A stretch of 64,000 bases of DNA from positions 159,296 to 223,295 of the forward strand of contig NZ_WSTB01000009.1 in assembly GCF_009789235.1 (NCBI RefSeq), written 5' to 3'. Position 1 is the first letter of the stretch. Every line of letters starts with the position of its first letter. Below, piece after piece: positions 59,485 to 64,000 of the stretch. The notes below the pieces were generated by a model, which saw nothing but the letters and a program-made list of their open reading frames with translations, was not told where the DNA came from and did no database searches. Made by a program: the position numbers and the translations under genes. The DNA comes from Flavobacterium hydrocarbonoxydans (GTDB lineage: Bacteria > Bacteroidota > Bacteroidia > Flavobacteriales > Flavobacteriaceae).

Positions 59485-61644
59485 TTAAACAATTATATTA
59501 TTCCACATTTTATAATAGTATTCTTTTTGATTCATAAGCTCTTCGTGTGAGCCTGACTCTACGATTTCCCCTTTTTTGAAGGCGTAGATAACATCTGCTT
59601 TTTTGATCGATTGCAGCTTGTGTGCGATGACAATGATTGTTTTTCCCTGTGCTCTTAAATCTTCAACCAGGTTCTTTATAACCAATTCTGATTCCGAATC
59701 AAGAGCTGATGTAGCTTCGTCAAGGATAAGCACTTCAGGATCTTTATAAAGTGCTCTTGCAAAAGCAATTCGTTGTCTTTCTCCTCCTGATAAATTGGCT
59801 CCAAACTCTCCTAAATACGTATTGAATCCGTTTGGTAACGCTTCAATAAAATCATAAGCACCTACTTTTTTACTCACATCAATTATTTTTTCCATGTCTG
59901 GATTTGATTCTCCAATTGCGATGTTAAAAGCAATCGTTCCATCAAATAACTCTACGTTTTGTGGCACTGTAGTGATTAATGAATTGATACTTTGTTTAGA
60001 GATATAATTCAGGTCGTATTCACCAATTAATATTTTCCCTTCTTTTGGAGCATATATATTTTGAATTAATGACGCAATCGTACTTTTACCGCTTCCGCTT
60101 TCTCCAACCAATGCTGTAAATTGTCCTTTTTTGATGGTCAGATTCAAATCTTTAAAAATGTATCTGCCTAATTCATAAGAGAAATCAATATTTTTAAATT
60201 TGATATCATTAAAATTATGTTTGGTCAGATTTACTTTAGATTCCATTTCTTCACGGTCCAAATCCATAATTCCGAATAAACGATCCGAAGCAATCATCGC
60301 ATTCTGAATGGCCTGATTGGTTCCTATTAATTGTGCTGCAGGTCCTGTAAAATATCCAATAATAGAATAGAACGAAAACAATTCTCCCGGTGTAATTTCG
60401 CCATCAATGGTATAATAGGTTCCAACCCATAAAAGAATGATGGTGAACAGTCTTGAAATAAAATCAGTAGATGTTCTGGCAAAAATTCCGTTTAATCCGG
60501 ATTTATAAATGCTCTGAAGCAAATCGATGAATTTTATTTCTGTTTTTGTTTTAGAGAACTCTTCAAGCGATAATCTTTTAACCGTACCGATGTTTTTTAT
60601 AGACTCTACCAACTGCGATTCCATAAGCGCATTTTTCTCCATAATTTCGCGTTCTACTTTTTTATTTAACTTATTTGTTATTAAATAAATAGCCGCATAG
60701 AACGGAATTATCAATGAAATGATCAAAGCCAGTTTCCAGTAAAAGGTAAACATAAAAATGAAAGAAAAAATCACAATTAAAAAGTTTACCGAAATACTTA
60801 AAGCGGTTTCATTTATTAGGGCTCTAATTTTTACAGCATCTCCAATTCTTGACATAATTTCTCCAATTCGCATGGTATCAAAAAACTTTTGAGGCATGGT
60901 AAAAAGGTGTTTGTAATACCCTAAAATTAGCCTGGAATCGATTTGCTGACTCGTTTTCAAAATAAATACATCTTTAAGAACACTATATACTATTTGAAGC
61001 AACAAACAGCCTATTACAATGATACTCATTAAATTAAGCAAGCTTTTATTGCCACTTACCAGTACAAAGTCAGTAATTTTACCTACGTAAATCGAAACTG
61101 AGAAACCTAATAATGTGTATAATACAGCTCCGATAATAGCCTGAAGTAAAATGTATTTATGAGGTTTCAATAAAAATAAGATCCTTTTGAAATTTGATAT
61201 TTTTTCGTTTTTCTCTTTAAAAATATCATCGTTCGGAACTAAAATCAAGGCGTAACCAGTAAATATTTGTTCAAATTCAGCTAATGGCTTTTTCTCTAAT
61301 TTACCTACAGCAGGATCCATGGTAAGGATGTATTTGCTGGTTATTTTGTAGGCCACAATATAGTGAGGGAACTCATGTCCGTCTTTTTTAATAAGTACGT
61401 GCAATATGGCTGGTAACGGAATATCTTTTAATCCTTCGAATTCAACTTTTACTCCTTTAGCAAGAAATCCTAATTTTACTGAGGCTTCTCTTAACCCTAG
61501 TAATGTTGTTCCTTTTTGATTGGTATTGGCATATTGTCGGATTCTTGAAATAGGCAGGCTTAGATTGTAATGTTCTGAAATTGAAGCTAAACAAGTAGCG
61601 CCGCAATCTGATACATCATGTTGTTTTATTGCAATTTTACTCAT
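59485..61644 (-). CDS. peptidase-containing ABC exporter (C39 + TM + ATPase)
   Basis: A PCAT-type exporter of 719 residues. The N-terminal C39 peptidase has its catalytic triad intact: Cys14 in QHDVSDCGATC, His94 in PHYIVAY and Asp110 in MDPAVG. Six transmembrane segments (about 150-440) and a nucleotide-binding domain follow, with Walker A GESGSGKST, signature LSGGERQR and Walker B VLILDEATSALD. It should cut leaders after double glycine and export the core. I choose the ATG at 61644, which overlaps the HlyD stop by 8 nt. An upstream ATG at 61674 would add ten residues that do not fit the family start. Confidence 0.94.
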   Translation of the reverse strand: MSKIAIKQHDVSDCGATCLASISEHYNLSLPISRIRQYANTNQKGTTLLGLREASVKLGFLAKGVKVEFEGLKDIPLPAILHVLIKKDGHEFPHYIVAYKITSKYILTMDPAVGKLEKKPLAEFEQIFTGYALILVPNDDIFKEKNEKISNFKRILFLLKPHKYILLQAIIGAVLYTLLGFSVSIYVGKITDFVLVSGNKSLLNLMSIIVIGCLLLQIVYSVLKDVFILKTSQQIDSRLILGYYKHLFTMPQKFFDTMRIGEIMSRIGDAVKIRALINETALSISVNFLIVIFSFIFMFTFYWKLALIISLIIPFYAAIYLITNKLNKKVEREIMEKNALMESQLVESIKNIGTVKRLSLEEFSKTKTEIKFIDLLQSIYKSGLNGIFARTSTDFISRLFTIILLWVGTYYTIDGEITPGELFSFYSIIGYFTGPAAQLIGTNQAIQNAMIASDRLFGIMDLDREEMESKVNLTKHNFNDIKFKNIDFSYELGRYIFKDLNLTIKKGQFTALVGESGSGKSTIASLIQNIYAPKEGKILIGEYDLNYISKQSINSLITTVPQNVELFDGTIAFNIAIGESNPDMEKIIDVSKKVGAYDFIEALPNGFNTYLGEFGANLSGGERQRIAFARALYKDPEVLILDEATSALDSESELVIKNLVEDLRAQGKTIIVIAHKLQSIKKADVIYAFKKGEIVESGSHEELMNQKEYYYKMWNNIIV

Positions 61645-62791
61645 TTTTGTTGTTATAAGGATTAAACCAATCATCTACTTTATCAAATAATAACTGGAAT
61701 GCGGTTCTTTTAGTTAGAAAAAAACGACTTGTTAAACTCATTCCTTTTTTTAAATTACCCTTCGCACCATTTTTTAAGGATAAACTGTTTTTGTCCAGAC
61801 TACTTTTTATTTTATAGTAAGGAACATTATTAACAATCAAAATATCCTTGCTTATTTCAATTATTTTGCCTCTTGCAAAACCCCATTGATTCGAGTTAAA
61901 AGCGTCTATCTGGTATATTGCATCTCCTCCTTCTCTTAAAAAACCTATTTCTGATGGATTAACGAAGGTTTCTACTATAATATCTTTATCAGGAGAAATC
62001 TCTACAATTGGGTTTCCGGCTGCAATGCCGCTTCCTTTATGAAAACCCTGCATATTAATTAGTTCGCCATCTATAGGTGAAATAATGATATAATTATTTT
62101 CCTCTTCTTTTAATTGCTTTTGATTCGAATGAATGCTTTTGTTATCCTGACTTAGTTGAGTGTATTCTTTTTGCCAGGATAATTCGGTTTGTTTGATTAA
62201 GTTAATCCGGTCATTTTTAATTTTATCCAGATCCAGTTGTGCTTTTTCAAATTCTGATTTAGAAATAACTTCCTTTTGATACAAATGTTCCTTTCGATTA
62301 AAGTCGGATTGAGTGTTTTTAATAATAACATCCAGATTATATAATTCCTGTTGATGTTTTAAAAGCTCTCTTTTGTATTGATCGGATTGTATCTGATTGT
62401 AATTTCGGTGAATCAGATTCTTTAAATCATTTAAGTAAAGGGAGTTTTCAGAACTTTGAACAGTATTTAGATTTTCTCTTTCTTTTAATATATTATGATC
62501 TATTATTAGTAAAGTATCCCCTTTTTTGATTTTTTGATTCTCATCAATATTAAAAAAGGATATTTTACCACTTATTGGGGAATAAAGTGTAAGTTTTTTT
62601 TCTTGCGGAATTATGTTTCCTCTACTGGTCGTATAAATATCTATACCTATAAAAGGAAGAGAAACAATTGCTATTAAAAGTGCCACGAAGGTAATCACAA
62701 ATAAAAGCGATGTTTTTTTATTGTGCTTAATAATATGACTTTCAACTGTACTGTTCAAAATCTCTTCTGGAAAAATTTCACTGTCGCTCAT
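61637..62791 (-). CDS. HlyD-family membrane fusion protein of the RiPP exporter
   Basis: The protein of 384 residues has a cytoplasmic N-terminus, one transmembrane helix (about 29-50), biotinyl-lipoyl-like halves (LYSPISGKISFFNIDENQKI; IISPIDGELINMQGFHKG) on either side of a long coiled-coil hairpin (about 115-220), and a C-terminal beta domain. It connects the C39 ABC exporter to the outer membrane. It is the first gene of the HlyD-exporter-LanB-MDR operon, separated from the precursor array by a hairpin at 62981-63020. Confidence 0.93.
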   Translation of the reverse strand: MSDSEIFPEEILNSTVESHIIKHNKKTSLLFVITFVALLIAIVSLPFIGIDIYTTSRGNIIPQEKKLTLYSPISGKISFFNIDENQKIKKGDTLLIIDHNILKERENLNTVQSSENSLYLNDLKNLIHRNYNQIQSDQYKRELLKHQQELYNLDVIIKNTQSDFNRKEHLYQKEVISKSEFEKAQLDLDKIKNDRINLIKQTELSWQKEYTQLSQDNKSIHSNQKQLKEEENNYIIISPIDGELINMQGFHKGSGIAAGNPIVEISPDKDIIVETFVNPSEIGFLREGGDAIYQIDAFNSNQWGFARGKIIEISKDILIVNNVPYYKIKSSLDKNSLSLKNGAKGNLKKGMSLTSRFFLTKRTAFQLLFDKVDDWFNPYNNKNE

Positions 62792-62980
62792 TTCTTTAGT
62801 ATTAAATTGTTTGACAAATGAACCTAATATTTAAAGAAGAAAAAAATGAAAAAACCCTATTTTTATAAAAAATCGCATTCAAAAAATATTATAAACACTT
62901 GATTAATAGATGTTTATTTTTATTTTGAAGTGTTTTGGGCAAATGCTTTTGAAAGTGGTGTTTTTATGATTTTTAGCAAT

Positions 62981-63020
62981 GAAAATAGCGCTATGGAACT
63001 AACCAATAGCGCTATTTTTC
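62981..63020 (-). terminator. hairpin between precursor array and biosynthetic operon
   Basis: GAAAATAGCGCTAT pairs with ATAGCGCTATTTTTC around a short loop with one bulge; on the minus strand it is followed by TTTTC. It lies 27 nt after the last precursor stop and about 190 nt before hlyD. It could fully or partly stop array transcripts, giving more precursor mRNA than enzyme mRNA. The rest of the 255-nt gap shows no gene. Confidence 0.8.
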
Positions 63021-63046
63021 ATTATAGTCTATATTTAGACTCAATG

Positions 63047-63199
63047 TTACACCTCAAGTAATGTTATTACAGTTATCGTAAAGCTTGGGAATATTATGGT
63101 ACTCGCTCCACCTTCTACGTTTTGTAATTGAGTTTCATTTAATTCTGCAACAGCTACTTTGTTAAAAGCCAACTTGTTGTTTACGTTTTGTTTTTTCAT
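63047..63199 (-). CDS. RiPP precursor peptide 1, divergent core
   Basis: The gene encodes 50 residues. The leader (residues 1-31) begins MKKQNVNNKLAFNKVAVAEL and ends ETQLQNVEGG, a double-glycine leader of the Bacteroidota lanthipeptide type. The predicted 19-residue core is ASTIIFPSFTITVITLLEV. It has six Ser/Thr (two Ser or Thr pairs near the start and alternating TITVIT) and no Cys. The leader DNA is nearly identical to the other copies, but the core differs completely. It is the copy nearest the biosynthetic operon and the last in the array. Confidence 0.88.
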   Translation of the reverse strand: MKKQNVNNKLAFNKVAVAELNETQLQNVEGGASTIIFPSFTITVITLLEV

Positions 63200-63226
63200 A
63201 ATTTATTTAGTTAAGGGTTAATTGGA

Positions 63227-63382
63227 TTAGTCTAACATTTTGTCGATTACAATACTGATTGTCAATCCGATGATGATTCCCGGAGTGATTCCACCTTCTA
63301 CAGCTTGTAATTGGTTGTCATTTAATTCTGCAACAGCTACTTTGTTAAAAGCCAACTTGTTGTTTACGTTTTGTTTTTTCAT
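63227..63382 (-). CDS. RiPP precursor peptide 2
   Basis: The gene encodes 51 residues: a 31-residue double-glycine leader (…NDNQLQAVEGG) and the 20-residue core ITPGIIIGLTISIVIDKMLD. The core has Thr2, Thr10 and Ser12 as possible dehydration sites and no Cys. It is strongly hydrophobic and beta-branched, with a charged IDKMLD tail. The upstream spacer is identical to that of precursor 1. Confidence 0.9.
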   Translation of the reverse strand: MKKQNVNNKLAFNKVAVAELNDNQLQAVEGGITPGIIIGLTISIVIDKMLD

Positions 63383-63409
63383 AATTTATTTAGTTAAGGG
63401 TTAATTGGA

Positions 63410-63565
63410 TTAGTCTAACATTTTGTCGATTACAATACTGATTGTCAATCCGATGATGATTCCCGGAGTGATTCCACCTTCTACAGCTTGTAATTGGTTG
63501 TCGTTTAATTCTGCAACAGCTACTTTATTGAAAGCCAACTTATTGTTTACGTTTTGTTTTTTCAT
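63410..63565 (-). CDS. RiPP precursor peptide 3
   Basis: The gene encodes 51 residues identical in protein sequence to precursor 2: double-glycine leader and core ITPGIIIGLTISIVIDKMLD. It differs only by silent changes, for example in the leader around the LAFNKVA codons. Identical proteins with silent divergence indicate an older duplication or selection to keep the core. Confidence 0.9.
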   Translation of the reverse strand: MKKQNVNNKLAFNKVAVAELNDNQLQAVEGGITPGIIIGLTISIVIDKMLD

Positions 63566-63592
63566 AATTATTTTTAGTTAATAGTTAAGGGA

Positions 63593-63748
63593 TTAGTCTA
63601 ACATTTTGTCGATTACAATACTGATTGTCAATCCGATGATGATTCCAGGAGTTATTCCACCTTCTACAGCTTGTAATTGGTTGTCATTCAATTCTGCAAC
63701 AGCTACTTTATTGAAAGCTAACTTGTTGTTTACGTTTTGTTTTTTCAT
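63593..63748 (-). CDS. RiPP precursor peptide 4
   Basis: The gene encodes the same 51-residue protein as precursors 2 and 3, with further silent differences (for instance ATAACTCCT instead of ATCACTCCG at the start of the core). The intergenic spacer to its left is shortened and altered relative to other units. No Cys in leader or core. Confidence 0.9.
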   Translation of the reverse strand: MKKQNVNNKLAFNKVAVAELNDNQLQAVEGGITPGIIIGLTISIVIDKMLD

Positions 63749-63776
63749 AATTATTTTTAGTTAAGGGTTAATTGGA

Positions 63777-63932
63777 TTAGTCTAACATTTTGTCGATTAC
63801 GATGTAGATCGTAAGTCCGATTACGATTCCTGGAGTGATTCCACCTTCTACAGCTTGTAATTGGTTGTCGTTCAATTCTGCAACAGCTACTTTATTGAAA
63901 GCTAACTTGTTGTTTACGTTTTGTTTTTTCAT
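63777..63932 (-). CDS. RiPP precursor peptide 5, variant core
   Basis: The gene encodes 51 residues with the same leader as copies 2-4 and core ITPGIVIGLTIYIVIDKMLD. Compared with copies 2-4, Ile6 is Val and Ser12 is Tyr, so one possible dehydration site is lost and only Thr2 and Thr10 remain. No Cys. Confidence 0.9.
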   Translation of the reverse strand: MKKQNVNNKLAFNKVAVAELNDNQLQAVEGGITPGIVIGLTIYIVIDKMLD

Positions 63933-63961
63933 AATTATTTTTAGTTAATGGGTTAATTGGA

Positions 63962-64000
63962 TTAGTCTAACATTTTGTCGATTACGATGTAGATCGTAAG
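63962..64000 (-). CDS. RiPP precursor peptide 6, 3' end only (cut by window edge)
   Basis: The last 12 codons and stop are visible: LTIYIVIDKMLD, identical to the end of precursor 5. The leader and the start of the core lie beyond the window, and the array may continue. Confidence 0.85.
   Translation of the reverse strand, partial: LTIYIVIDKMLD

Larger units (their letters stand above)
63227..64000 (-). repeat. tandem array of precursor genes, 183-184 bp unit
   Basis: Start codons are spaced 183, 183, 183 and 184 bp apart (63199, 63382, 63565, 63748, 63932), each unit holding one precursor gene and a short A/T-rich spacer. Leaders are almost identical at DNA level. Silent differences group copies 1 and 2 together and copies 4 and 5 together, as expected from stepwise duplication. 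A further copy runs off the right edge. Confidence 0.9.

Noticed and set aside
61645..61674. Longer start for the C39 exporter at 61674
   Set aside because: It adds ten residues that overlap the HlyD gene by 38 nt, while the ATG at 61644 gives the canonical C39 N-terminus and the common 8-nt overlap.
63047..64000. Regularly spaced repeats resembling a CRISPR array
   Set aside because: The unit is 183-184 bp and each unit is an open reading frame with start, leader, GG site and stop. Repeats are far too long and coding.

Overview
The window looks like chromosomal DNA from a Flavobacterium-like member of the Bacteroidota. The evidence is low GC, A-rich ribosome binding regions, repeated TAnnTTTG-type -7 promoter elements, a NuoG lacking its molybdopterin domain, TonB-dependent receptors with a carboxypeptidase-regulatory-like N-terminal domain, DUF3078 and DUF2480 proteins, and Flavobacterium-style intergenic repeats. 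No rRNA, tRNA, CRISPR array or insertion sequence was found.

Layout. 1-1.2 kb: the start of an MBL-fold hydrolase and a membrane-anchored coiled-coil protein. 1.4-6.4 kb: sufA, sufB, sufC and sufD, with an antitoxin, a nonsense-mutated Txe/YoeB toxin and a flavodoxin-like reductase lodged between sufB and sufC. 6.5-7.9 kb: a 29-bp perfect inverted repeat and a serine hydrolase. 8.1-12.9 kb: sufS, sufE, a DUF59 Fe-S assembly protein, DUF2480, DUF3078 and two small secreted or lipoproteins. 12.9-13.7 kb: a Bax inhibitor-1 family protein. 13.9-29.1 kb: all 14 nuo genes (complex I) on the minus strand, with a two-gene OLD-like ATPase plus DUF3226/TOPRIM-like cassette fitted between nuoE and nuoF. 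29.3-33.3 kb: a cold-shock protein, aspS, a TlpA-like thioredoxin and a MORN-repeat protein. 33.3-39.3 kb: a siderophore receptor with PepSY reductase-like membrane proteins. 39.4-46.5 kb: a TetR-controlled TolC/MFP/RND efflux operon and a YceI gene that share an operator. 46.7-47.7 kb: a polyprenyl synthetase. 47.8-55.2 kb: a trehalose-type locus (trehalase, MFS transporter, TonB receptor, divergent LacI regulator). 55.2-64 kb: a RiPP cluster.

The RiPP cluster is the most unusual part. It has a full-length class I lanthipeptide dehydratase (LanB), a medium-chain dehydrogenase/reductase, a C39-peptidase ABC exporter and an HlyD-type adaptor. At the right edge is a tandem array of at least six double-glycine precursor genes, too short for ordinary ORF calling. 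All precursors lack cysteine and no LanC cyclase is visible. The cluster therefore looks built to dehydrate Ser/Thr, and perhaps reduce the products, without forming lanthionine rings. One array member keeps the leader but carries a completely different core. The array runs off the window, so the cluster is incomplete here.
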